From Solanum dulcamara (Eukaryota > Streptophyta > Magnoliopsida > Solanales > Solanaceae), in the NCBI RefSeq assembly GCF_947179165.1, contig NC_077244.1:15696949-15760948 (forward strand): DNA of 64,000 nt. Direction: 5' to 3'. How positions within the stretch are numbered: the stretch's first letter is position 1; the number at the start of each line of letters is the position of its first letter. The position numbers were made by a program, and so were the translations under genes. Of this stretch, positions 45,614 through 58,120 are shown piece by piece. The notes below the pieces were generated by a model. It made no database searches, had not been told where the DNA came from, and saw nothing but the letters and a program-made list of their open reading frames with translations.

Positions 45614-48283
45614 CCCACCTTATTTTCTCATTTTATTCACCAAGCTTTCTTAAGCAACTCTTCTCTCTATATACTTCTTTACTCCTTCTCAAATATAGTT
45701 TTAGTTTTAGTAGTATAAAAATACTACTCTGGTGATTCTTATACTCCGGGTAGTACACAAAACAAATCGGCGAGAAGAAAAGGCTAGGGGTCCAAGAGTA
45801 TTCCAATTCGAAGTAAAGCTTCCAATTTAAGGTATGTAAGGCTTCCATAGCATTGGATTGAGTTCGTTCATGCGCCCAATATTTAAATTATTTATAATTG
45901 AGTTATAGTTGAGTTTTATCCAAATCTTGAATTCTAAATGAATTAATTCTTCTTCTATTAAGTTAGATATATTTATGCATTAATATTATTATTATTGTTA
46001 TCTCTCGTATTAATGGAATTATTGTTCATGGCTACTTTCCCATGAATCCTAATTGATTTGATGTTCATGAATATTTTTACACATGTTTTGAGCAAAGATA
46101 TTGGCTTTTTAATATTTTCATTGATAAAAAAGAGTGATATGAATTAATATTATATAAGTATTTTATTGAGTTTTGAAAGAGCAAAAGAGTTGAGTTTAAA
46201 TGAATCTGAGTAAATGATGTTTTGAGCAAGATGTTTTGATGAGATGTAAATGATGTTTTTGAAGTATAATGATTGATAAAGAGGTAATGAGATGAGTTTG
46301 ATGATTTAAATTAAAGTCCAATGAGACTAGATGATGAGATTAATATGAGAATATATTTTGGGAGTAGTATTGAGCACCGAGTTGGGTAAGAGTTTAATTG
46401 ACTCAAACCCCAGAACTACGTAGCCAGCGTAGGATGGAGGCTATGCCTCTTAAGTCCCCAAAAGAGGACTTTGATGAGTGGATCCAAGATGGTGATGTCC
46501 TTTACCCCGGCAAGGTATTGGATGGATGTGGCAACACCATCGCTTCGTTGTATCATCGCTAGCTCATAAGTGATGGTTGTCGGTTAGAGAAACTCCCAAC
46601 TGAGTAAGCATTGCTTGTTACTATTATTTTTATTATTATATTTTAAACTTGCATTACATATTGATGTTGAGATGATGTTGAGTTCTGAGCTGAGTTTTCT
46701 TGAGAGGAGTTTCTTGATATTTGTCCTTACCTTCCTGCCATTTTACATACTCGTACATTCCATGTACTAATGTCATTCGACCTGCATCATTTTATGATGC
46801 AGATACAGGTGTTAGAGATCCTCAACAGGCGCTTCGTTGAAGATCATTATTTTTCAGCTATTTGGTGAGTCCTTCTTGTATTTAGAGGAACTCTTTATCC
46901 TTTAATTATAGTTGAGTATTATGTTTCTTTTAAGGTAGCCATGGACATGTCATTGGCACCATCTAAGAGTATTAGAGGCTTCATAGACAGAGTTTAATGA
47001 TGTAATTAGAGTAGTTCTCCTTTGAAACTACTTCTTCTAAAAAAAAATTCTTCTTTCATTAGATGTTGTTAATGGAGAGCCCATATAAGTATTCTTATTA
47101 AGTCTTCCGCTGATGAATGAATAAGTGATGAGATCAAGTGGTTCTCTCAAAGGCCAGAGATGGTTTTTGAGTGCCGGACACGCCTAGGGTATCCTTTCGG
47201 GGCGTGACACAGGTAGTCTCCCCGGCCAACGTAGGGGGTTATGTTGGATTCCACGTAATAGTTCGCATGGTCTTAAATGTTGGTTATGGTCATTTTTCCA
47301 CAAAATGAATATTTTAAAGGATATCTATTTGATTAATTATGCATTCATTGCATTATGTTTTATATTACTTAAATGTTTTAATGTTTCCTCAATGTTCATG
47401 CATGCTTACATACTTAGTACATTCAAAGTACTAACGCATACTCTTTTGCCTACATGATATCACTATGTAGGGACCGGTGCTCCTCCTCGTTCTCCTCCAC
47501 GTGGCTAGTTGAGATTTCGTTTGAAGACTACTTTTGGTGAGTTTCCATGTTGCGAAAGCAATACTCATTTATCTTTCTAGCTTATGATATGTTGAGATCT
47601 TTAGACACTTACTATGTCATTTCTTTCTATTATGATTGAGGGTGAGCTAGGAACTTGTCTTAGCCCCGTTAAATCTAAAAGTTAGAGGTATTGTTGGACA
47701 ATGTAAGTTGAAGATTTACTATTATGATTTGCGCTTGTTTATTTATTGTCATTACCTATGAAAGGCTAAAAGAATGCTAAGAGGCTTGTTTGAGGTACTT
47801 TCGGGTTTCTCATTCGTCATGTCACGTCTAGGTTCTAGGCTTGGATCATGACAATAGTTGTTGGCCCAACGGCCAAATTTGAAATTTGCCACTTTTTTTT
47901 AAAAAATAATTTATTAATCAAATTTTTTTCTCTAAATTACCTACAACATTTAATCATTCTTTCCATCAACAATCTTCTAATTCTCTCTCAATCTCTTAAT
48001 TCTTTCTTAAAGTGATATCAATCTTTTATTATTTTTTGCAATTAACAACATCAAGTGGAAGTTTTCAACTTTCAAGCATTCAACATTTCATCAATTTTAT
48101 GATTCTTTATTTGATTCCGGCAATTTGGTATAATCGTTCCTTCTCTTGCTTTTATTTAGTAAATTAATTGTAGTATATTTAAATATTTAATTTTTGTGTT
48201 TATAATTTTTATTAGTTTAATTTGCATAATGGATAAATTAAAAAATAGGTAAAAGTATTAAAATTTGTGTCCTGGCAGACGTA

Positions 48284-50629
48284 GTGATAGTAAAAAAAAG
48301 TGCTTCTAGTAGAAGTAGTACAAGTAGAGATTATTCTCGTATGCCTGAAGCACCACCTAGTGAATTTGGAGAAATAGGTGTAGGTTCACATGATATGAAT
48401 GAAAATAAATATCAAGAAACTTACGGTATAGAAGAACCAAATAAATTTGAAGTAAAAATAGAACAAGATGATAATGATGATGTGGATGTTACGCCAACTA
48501 GTCCTAATGTAGATTTAGGTAATGCTCAATCTAGAACTGTTAATCTTCCTCCACGGCCTGTAAAACAAATAAAAAAAACTAGTTTAGTATGACATTATTT
48601 TGAACGCATACCCGGAATAATTAAAGTTCAATGTAAAGACTGTCAAAAAAAATTCGAGCATAAGACAGGGGTAATAGAGGTGGAATGAGTCAATTGACTA
48701 GGCATCTAGACAATGAGTATACTGGTTGGAAAGAATGAATAAGGGGTGTTACTGGCCAGTTCAAGGTAGAATAAACCCACAGACCAAAAAATTAACGGGG
48801 ACGTATGATAAAATGAGGGACCGTAAAGAGATAGCGAAAATGATAGCTATGAGTTGTCTACCTTTTTCATTTGCTTCTTCTGATGCTTTTATTCATTATA
48901 TACAATCAATTTATAATCTCATGTTTAATGGTATTCCTAGAAGTACTTGTAGATCAGATATTTTTAGACTTCATGGATAATATACATATTATTTACGTTG
49001 GTTATTAATAAATCTTCCATGTAGAGTTTCACTTATTTATGATCTTGGTCGTGCTATAAATAAAAATTATTATTTAATTATTACTTGTCATTGGATAGAT
49101 AGTGATTTTATTATGCAAAAATATATTTTAACATTTCAATATGATGAAGATCGAAGGCATAATGCACAATTTATTTCTGATTCTATATCAATGGTTGCAA
49201 AATATTATGGTCTTGAACATAAACATCTATGTATTTCTTTTAATAATGCATCTAACAACACCGTTGCTGTTAATTCTTTGAAAACTGAGTTTTTCTCTCC
49301 CTTTAAATAATATTTTTCACGTTAGATGTGCTTGTCATATACATAATTTAATTGTAAAAGATGGACTTTACTTTTTTAAGCCAACAATTGAAAAAATTAG
49401 GGATGCAATTGATTTTATTCAAGAAAATAATAGAAAAGCTAGAGTTAAAGAACTAAAAGAAAATGCGAGAAAAATAATTTTAGACCTAAATAAATGCCCG
49501 AAGAAATTGAGACTCGGGGAAATTTGACTTATGATTTTTTAAAGACTTGTAATATTTGTGAAACCCCTATAATTACAACTTTTAATCAATATACATATAA
49601 ATTTCCCGAAGTCATGTTGGAAGAATATGATTGGACTAAAATTAATAATATTGTTGTATTTTTAGGAAAAACAAATTTGGCCACTCTTGAATTTTTCAGT
49701 GCTTATTATCCTACTGTTTCTAGTATTTTAGCTTATTTAGCCAAAATTTCTGTATTTCTTATGGAATATAAAAAAAAGTTGATTACAAAGATGTTGTTGC
49801 TGAAATGATGGAAAAATTTTAAAAATATTTTCTTCATATTCTTCCTATTCATTTAATTGGTGTTATATTAAATTCGTATATGAAATTTAATACTATGTCT
49901 GAATGTATTCGTCTTATATATACCTCTATAAAAATTGGAAAAGATGAAGATCCTAGTATGTTTAAGGGGATGAGTGATACAAATGATTATATTCAAATAT
50001 TATATAATCATTAGATCGATTTACTTAATAATGTTACCCCTAGTCATACTGTTCCTCTATCTCATCCTTCTGACAAACCATCATCTTCTAAAAGGCTGGT
50101 ACGTAGTATATCTGCCCATGAGTTTTCTAATTTATCTATTTGGAATAGACTACGACCTACATCACAATGGAGCATAAATCGAGATGAATTTAATTATTAT
50201 TTAAAACAGACAGCAGAAATCTATGATGAAAATAGTGTCACTACACTGAAATGGTGGAAGAACAATAAAAAACAATATCAAGTATTATCAATCATAGCTA
50301 GGGATGTGGTAAATATTCCAATATCAACTGTTGCATCGGAGAGCGCATTTAGTGAAGGAAGGCAGCAGATCGGAGACAATCGACACTCTTTGGGGAGCAA
50401 TGCCATGAATCTTTTAGTTTGCCTTAGAGATTGGATTAGATCAGAGCGTAGAAATAAAGGAAAAATAGAAGATACGGAAGAAGACAAAGAACTTGAAAAA
50501 ATAATGTCAATTGGAGATCATTCGGTACAAGCTAGTCCAAATTACGGATTAGTTGATTTTGAAAATTATGAGTCAATTCCTGTTAATGTTAATAAAGATG
50601 AATTGAAGAAAATGATTCGAATTAAGTAA
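48284..50629 (+). pseudogene. hAT transposase, broken by stops and frameshifts
   Basis: Transposase of the surrounding hAT element. Parts in order: acidic/serine-rich N-terminus (48284-48592, with SRMPEAPPSEFGEIG); BED-type zinc finger region (about 48593-48720, with VQCKDCQKKFEHKTG and MSQLTRHLD in different frames); catalytic domain pieces (48726-48980, 49113-49310 and 49330-49810, with FASSDAFIHYIQSI); and the C-terminal hAT dimerisation domain (50306-50450, with PISTVASESAFSEGRQQIG and SLGSNAMNLLVCLRDW). The first stop, TGA at 48590, stands where the family has a Trp before the zinc finger. More stops and at least one frameshift follow. The set matches the RICESLEEPER-like group of plant hAT proteins as I recall it. 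It cannot make a working enzyme. Confidence 0.88.
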
Positions 50630-50639
50630 AAATTATATA

Positions 50640-51820
50640 CAACTAATTGTAAGTTTGTAACTTGTATGTTTTGAATTTTATCAATATATTAATAAAGTCA
50701 TTTTTTCCCTAAAAATTTTGTATGATTCAATTAAATAATTATTTTTACTTTACATAATCATCTAAAGAAATTAAATTTGTAGTCACTATAAGATTTTAAT
50801 ACTTAAAAAAATATTATTATAATAAATAGTATATGATAAGTATATTTTTTATACATTGTAAGTATATATATAATATATAATATATTGTGAGTATATTAGA
50901 TATACATTGTAATTATATATAATATAAAGTAAGTATATTATTAGAATAGATAGTATATTGTAAGTATATTAGATATACATTGTAAGTATATATAATATAT
51001 AATGTAAGTATATTATTATAATAGATAGTATATTGTGATTATATTAGATATACATTGTAAATATATAACTATAATAGATAGTATAATTTTAGTATACTTG
51101 ATATACATAGTATGTATATATAGTATAATGTAAGTATATACATACTAATAGATAGTATATTGTGAGTATATAGTGAGTACATTATTATAATAGATAGTAT
51201 ATTGTAAGTATATTAGATATATATTGTAAGTATATATAATATATAATGTAAGTATATTATTATAATAGATAGTATATTGTGATTATATTAGATATACATT
51301 GTAAGTATATATAATGTAAGTATATCACTATAACAGATAGTATAATATTAGTATAATTGATATACATAGTATGTATACATAGTATAATGTAAGTATATAC
51401 ATACTAATAGATAGTATATTCTGAGTATATAGTGAGTACATTATTATAACAAATAGTATATTGTGAGTATATTAGATATACATTGTAAGTATATATAATA
51501 TATAATATAAGTATATTATTATAATAGATAGTATATTATGAGTATATAGTGAGTACATTATTATAATAGATATTATATTGTGAGTATATTAGATATATAT
51601 TCAGGTATATATAATATATAACATAAGTATATTATTATAATAGATAGTATATTATTAATATATCAGATATACATTGTAAGTATATATAATGTAAGTATAT
51701 CACTATAATAGATAGTATAATGTTAGTATACTTGATATACATAGTACGTATATATAGTATAATGTAAATATATAATTATAATATATAGTATATTGTGAGT
51801 ATATTTTGTATACTTTGTAA

Positions 51821-51882
<62 letters not shown>

Positions 51883-51912
51883 ATTAAGTATATCACTATA
51901 ATAGATAATATA
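50640..51912. repeat. AT-rich tandem field of the hAT 3' region
   Basis: After the transposase, an AT-rich region dominated by imperfect repeats of AATAGATAGTATATTGTAAGT, TATATTAGATATACATTGTA and AGTATATATAATATATAATG (about 50820-51910), with unit spacing of roughly 60-90 bp. It ends in a (TA)n run (51822-51878). Element D cut this field; it resumes briefly after 60171. No gene. Confidence 0.8.
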
Positions 51913-52175
51913 TGTAATGACCCGTTAGGTCATTTTGAGAACGAGTCTTCTTCACTTCATAAAAGACTCATTCCGTACATTTAAATTGTAAATTTTAGAC
52001 TATTCGATAACTTCATTTAATTAATTGATGAGTGATTTTAAATAATTAATTTAATTGATGGGCTAAAATATTAATTTATCTAATACTTATACCACTTTTC
52101 TTATATTTAATAAAATAGGTTAGTAGGGTTTGTAATTTTAGTAGAAAATTAATAAGAAAAAGAAGGAAATAAAAT

Positions 52176-52284
<109 letters not shown>

Positions 52285-53356
52285 CTGATGGCATTTGCCA
52301 TCAGAGGTAAACGAGACGCCGCCGATGAAAAGGAAGAAAAATTGGGAGAAAAAAAATACGGAGGAAGAAAGAAAAGAAAGGGAGAAACGAAAAATAAAGG
52401 AGAAGAGAAAAATAAGGATTTTCATTCCAAAGCGTCAAGGTAATTATTCTCATCCTTTCCATTAAATTTTCATGTGATTATGAACATATTTTTAGGGTAT
52501 ATTGGTGGAGAAACAATGCTGAAATAAGAAAATATGACCCTAGGGTTCTTCACATAAAATCTTGATTTGGGGGTCGAATAATGATCCGTTTTAGCTGAAA
52601 TTTGACATGTGAGTTTATTTTATCATTAGTGAACATAATCAAAAAGAAAATTTCAAATTTGACTTCAATGACATAGAATGAGTTAGTTTCCGAATTTTAA
52701 TATATTGAGATAGATAATTAAATATTAGGTATATTATATTTTATGAATTCCATTAAATTTATTATATTGGGTAAATTAGAACCTAACCCTAGGCTTAAAA
52801 TTTAGAAAATATGGGAGTTGACATCTTAAGTGGCATCAAGATTAGGAACGTGATTATAGATTTGTGTGAGTTTTTGGGTCTAGGCTAAACATATGGTAAT
52901 AAGGGTGTTGTTAGTTTCAAAAATCTTATTGTGATTATTCATTTGACTAGATTACGTTGATTTGGAGGCCCAACGAAAAGGGAAGGCTCAAGTCCCGAAG
53001 TGATTGCTCGATTAATTAAGGCAAGTAAATTTCTAAACCTCAGTTTAAGCTTGTAGATGCTTGTATTTCCATGTTATGTGTACTGGGGAGTAATGACAAT
53101 TGGACTGGGTTATTGACTGTATGATTGGCCTTAAAAATGGAGATGAGGGGTATAAAATGGTGATCTAATGACATGTATTGGTGAAATTGATATGTTGTGA
53201 TTATGGATTTATTTTGGACATGTGAAATGACTATTTTGATGTGAGATACGAAAAATTATTATTGTTGTCATGTTATTATCGTGAATTATATGAACATGAA
53301 TTGATTGCATTGGTTCTGACATATTATGTGAGACTGAAAATGATACGAAATAAAAG

Positions 53357-53520
53357 GGGTCGGGCCACACACTCCGTGGCGGTATTATGAAACAAAGGGG
53401 TCGGGCCACACGCTCCATGGCAAGTATTATGAAACAAAGGAGTCGGGCCACACGCTCCGTGGCAGGATATATATATTGAGGGGATGGGCCACACGCTCTG
53501 TGGTAGGTTACATGGACAGA
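53357..53520 (+). repeat. GC-rich tandem (GTCGGGCCACACGCTCCGTGG) region in 5' LTR of D
   Basis: Three units of about 46 bp containing GTCGGGCCACACGCTCCRTG and separated by TATTATGAAACAAAGG, followed by two related GGGCCACACGCTCYGTGG segments. Each core can fold through CCAC and GTGG. The 3' LTR keeps only the last two segments (59366-59425). Confidence 0.88.
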
Positions 53521-54255
53521 AATGTCCCCCATGGGTTCCGAACTGTGATTCAGTGGATGTGTACCAATAGGACAGACATGCATCATTTCATTGCACTGCA
53601 TTGCACCTTCCTGATATTTGTGACTTTGTGTTTACCCCCATATTGCTCTGTATGCTGAACTTGACTTGGTATGATTCATTGACGAGACTATTGATGAGTA
53701 TTTGTGGACTGTATTACTGTTGTTATTGTACAAGTGTAGAGTTGGGCTGATTTTATGCAGGTTGTAGTTAAGGAGGTTCGTTTGGGAGGACATGAGTACT
53801 TGTATCTATTAAGCTTTGCTTAGTTTTAGCTATCCACTTGCTGAGTACCGTATTGTTTGTTACTCACCCCTTGCTTCCACACTTGTGTAGGTTGTGAGCC
53901 CAGACCTGCTTGATCTTATATTGTTTTCCACTATAGCCAGGGTTATCAATTTCGAGTGTTGAGGTAGCTGTTACATCCATCTAGCGGACACCTCTTACTC
54001 TTTTATTATGTTTTAGTCCTATTCTAGAGACGAAGACATTGTGACTGTATTTCCTTTCATATTTCGGTAATGTATTAGTGGCTTGTACACGTGACAACCA
54101 GTCTTGGGGGATTGTGAGATTATTTATTTATTTTTGACTAAGTTAAACCTTGCTTTATCTCAATTACTTTCGCATTTACTTTCCGTTGGTTATTAGGCTG
54201 ACTTATCTCGGTAGGTTGAGATGAGTGTCATCACACCCGGATTCGGGTCGTGACA

Positions 54256-57200
54256 AAATGGTATCAGAGCCCCAGGTTCATAGGTCTCACCTGTATACAA
54301 GTCGAGTCTAAGTAGAGTCTAAGTAGAGTCTTGAGGATCGGTACGGAGACGTCTGTACTTATCTTTGAGAGGCTATGAAGACTTTTAGGAAATATCTTCA
54401 CCTTTTGATTCTCTATCGTGTGTCCTTGATCCGATCTATCTATTGCCTCACTCCGTTCTCTCATATATAGTGGTGACTCTTTCCTAATTCTATGTGCGTG
54501 TAGTTGAAATGTCATCATGTGGTCTAGATTTAATTTGGAGGCGGAAGTAATAAACTTATGGAAAGGGTGTATGGTGAGACTTATAATGCACTGCGATTTT
54601 AAAGGAGTAAGTAAGGTTATGGTTCAATAATGTACTTTGAGGATATGGTATAGAAAGTGGAAAAATGGTTTGGAGGATTATATGAACGTCTTATATTTTT
54701 GGATAGTGGTTAAGCATCGAGAATGATGCTTGTTTGGCCTATCCGATGTTTGAAGTGGTTCTACAATTGAGAATGATATAATTGGGGGAATGACTATGTT
54801 GTAAGCACTGTGCCCTCAGAGACTACAGACCATGAAGTTCGTTGTGAGTGAATGAGTTACATAGTTTGTGATAAGGATGATTTTGTGCTAATTGAGATCA
54901 GAATTTCTACAATGGTTTGATAGAGTGGATGTATATCAGGAAGGGTTATTATAAGTCTACTACCGTAGTACTTGTGATTATTTGGTTAGGATTATAGGTT
55001 GTGTTGCTTCTGCTATTGACCTTACCTACTAAAGGGTGATATCGATTTTGACTAGAAACTGAAATGCGTCGATAATATATGACAATTACGTAATGGATAG
55101 GAAGGTGTAGAATATCTAGGTATGATCTTTACGGTGGGTATGATGTATTCTAGTGGTGGATATATCAAACTTTCATAGTGTGGTACTATTGGTATACAAA
55201 AACAAATACATCGATTATCAAGTGTGATTACTAACTATTTAAGGAGTTATCAGTTGTATCATCTTCTCATATGATGAGATTTGATGTTGCATTCATATTT
55301 GAAAAATTAACTAGTTTGTTACTACGGACGCTTGGGGTAAGCATTGTTTATAAGAAAGATCTTAGTGGTGGATTTTGGTATGATTAATGCGTTTAGGTTG
55401 TGAAGTGTATCCCGAGAATTCTAAGTGAGGACTTGTAATTTAACCGTAAACTCCAAGAAAGTGGATAGATATCAGAATGATAAGCTTATGATTAAAGAAA
55501 GTAGTAGTGAGTATACTTGTGTGAAGGAAATTAAAAATTTTAGTGAGAGTGCGCATAAAATTGGGTTATTCCATTAGATTTGGTTGGTATAACTGGGTTT
55601 AAGGTATCTTGTCGATTAAGAAGGTTGACTTCGAGATAATGGCAATGGTTATTGAGCATAACGGTAATAAGAATTTATGATGGATTATGATCCGGACACA
55701 ACCATACTTTAAGGATTTTGGGTTAAATAGATTCAATATAATAATAATGACTTGCAGGTATCTAAATTTCAATTTTCTACTATTTGATGAGTGGCGTGGT
55801 TGTATGAAAAGTCGTAGAATGTGTTAAGACACCACTCGAATAGAATTGAAAGAATCTAGAATCATAAATGAAAATAATTAGTAAAATGTAGTTTAGCCTT
55901 CGAAACAAGGCGAGAACAATTATATTTATTCTGATTGTAAGGGTCGAATGTATCTTTAGAGAGAGTGGATAATTAAATTTAGTGAGACGTGGTTCTGTTT
56001 ATTTTGCTCTGTTTATGGTGGCAGTGTTATGTGTTATTCATATGGATTAACAATTATTGGATATGATTTGAGAAATAACTCTATAGGGGTTTGACTCGAG
56101 TGTGGTAATAAGTTCTTTTGTGGTTTCGAGTTTGATAACTGGTATAATTAAATTTTAACGAAAGATACAATAAGATTAATGGATAGGTGATCAATGATAG
56201 CTAAGATGCGTGAATTTATAAAGATCTTCAATGTATGAGCTAATATTGATAGATAATGGGATTGGGTTACATGGATGAAATTCGAAATTCAAGTTGTTCA
56301 TTTTAAGTCTACATTATGGCGGTAGGTTTCGTTAAAGTATAGATCGACAAGATGAAAATTGATCGATCACATGGGGTACTGAGCAGTTGAAAGAACTTGT
56401 GCAGGGTTTGAATTGTAGAGTTTATTGCTTTTGATCATTAAAAGGCCTAAGAAAGGGCTTCACTTAAAGTTTTGATTCAAAAGAATAAGATTGGTAAATG
56501 AGTTAGCAAAAGGAATAAGAGTCTGGTATATTAAATAGTTCAAGGTATTTGAAATTTGCTTCATGGAAAGCATCTAAGAAATGATAAAAAAATAAGACAT
56601 CATGTGTAGATCTTTAGTTCAAAGTTGAAGATTGTACGAATTTTTGCCCTTGTGTTCAGATATGACTATACAATGTCGATTGGTTCGACATAGACTTATG
56701 AGGGATGTAACAACGACTTTTCTTAAGGTTTGGTTTTGATTTGAATGACAAATAGTGAGGTGTCAAAGATTATGTGTTTTATGTAAGGTTAGACTCTCAA
56801 ATTATGGTACGTGACTTGTGGATGCACTACGAGATGAGATATAGTTCTTCGTGGTTATTAAGGATATCGAATTGGATTGATACTACTCTGTTGATGGGTT
56901 ATACGAACTATTGTGATGCGTTACATAGGCACTAGAGGGTAAATAGAGGCTATGTGCTCATAGTATGTAGAATTATTCAGGTGACCAAGAATTTCTCTAA
57001 GTTTTGGTTTTGGGAACAGACTGGTCGATTGTGGGTAGCAAAATAATCAAAGTGATGGAGTCAGATGAATGAAAATGTTTGATATAAGCACTATCAGAGA
57101 AGTATCCTGTGTTATTCGATCTTGATTTCGTACATTCTTATGTAACTACCTATTTTGTTTCGGACATGATTTGAAGTATGATTCGCTACCTATGCCCACA

Positions 57201-58120
57201 CGTGTTTCTACTTCGGTGGATGAATCCCTAGTGGTTGATCGGTGTTCCGATCCTGCAATATCCTTTTGGTAGGGTAGGATGCTTTTACAAATTTGGTTAT
57301 TTCAGTTGTGATAGATTTGGTGTTGTTAGGGATTGTTGAAGTATAATAGTGATTTTACATGCACAATTCTTTTTATAAGAATTTGTAGAAGAGCTACCAT
57401 GAATACTTACAGTTGTCCGACAGTCTTAAGATTCAACTCTCGTCGGGATCTCGTTCTGGCTATGTATGGTAGAATGTGGGGGGCCAATGGGTCTAGGGTT
57501 ACTGCTCTTAAGGGTTGTTTACAATCACAACTACTGATCTACCATTTTCGATAGTGTTATTAGAAGTTTTGTATGCTTGGATGTATCGCTCGCTAAGAGG
57601 GTATTCAATCATTTCATTTTTTGGGTTAGATAAATTATATTCTCCAGTAATAAGTACCTAATGTCTAAAGATCAGATTTGTATAGCTTAAGCTCGTGGGA
57701 AGCTTGGGTAGTGAGAATGGAATCTTAACAAGATCTGTGATAGTCTGTGCATTATGAATGTGGTGATTGATTCAGTTTCACTTCTGGTTGTAGCCGGTAT
57801 TAATTTAAAATTTTCTCGTGGTTATGTGATGAAAGATTGTCTTGATGGTTATGATGGGGTTTAGATGGTTTCGATTAATGTTTGGTTAATGGGTTAATCT
57901 GTGATGTCTAAATTATCTCTAATTTATAAATCTACCAAGGTTTGATTCAAAAATTCAGTTCTTAGTAGTTGATCTTGATGGAATGGTCTTAAGGAGGAGC
58001 TCACTTAGAGGGATGAACACCGACTCTAGAATATAATAACTCAAGCTTTAGGTAACGTCGGCTATTCTTCCTTTTCCTTCTTTATGTTCGAGGACGAACA
58101 TGATTTTTAGTGGTGGATAA
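54256..58120 (+). other. Interior of element D, no intact gene
   Basis: Starts with the primer site TGGTATCAGAGC (54259-54270) and a leader resembling that of element B (GAGTCTTGAGGATCGGTAYGG). The rest has no long open frame. A segment near 57115-57260 translates into pieces like YVTTYFVSDM and RVSTSVDESLVVDR, similar to the protease region of B. It ends with TTCGAGGACGAA (58087-58098) and the purine-rich GTGGTGGATAA (58110-58120). Confidence 0.75.

Larger units (their letters stand above)
44780..47209 (+). mobile_element. Solo LTR E', nested in the E-family LTR
   Basis: 2,430 bp from TGTAACACCCCCTAAATATT to TTTCGGGGCGTGACA, with a perfect duplication CAGGT (44775-44779, 47210-47214). Homologous to the LTR it entered. 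Holds a tandem of TTTTGATCATGTTCTAAA units (45024-45187), a TATA box (45606) and a GTACAT-loop-ATGTAC hairpin (46753-46767). No internal region. Confidence 0.92.
32844..47853 (+). mobile_element. Solo LTR of family E, interrupted by element B and solo LTR E'
   Basis: Starts TATAACACCCCC (TG changed to TA) and ends GGATCATGACA, with the duplication ATAGC (32839-32843) and ATAGT (47854-47858). Removing element B, E' and their duplications leaves about 2,332 bp, close to the 2,430 bp of E', to which it is homologous over most of its length (for example GTGCTGTGACGAAATRGAGT). No internal coding region belongs to it. It was inserted in the left part of the hAT element. Confidence 0.82.

Noticed and set aside
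57333..57554. A gene in the interior of D
   Set aside because: Short frame without family features, next to a decayed protease-like relic.
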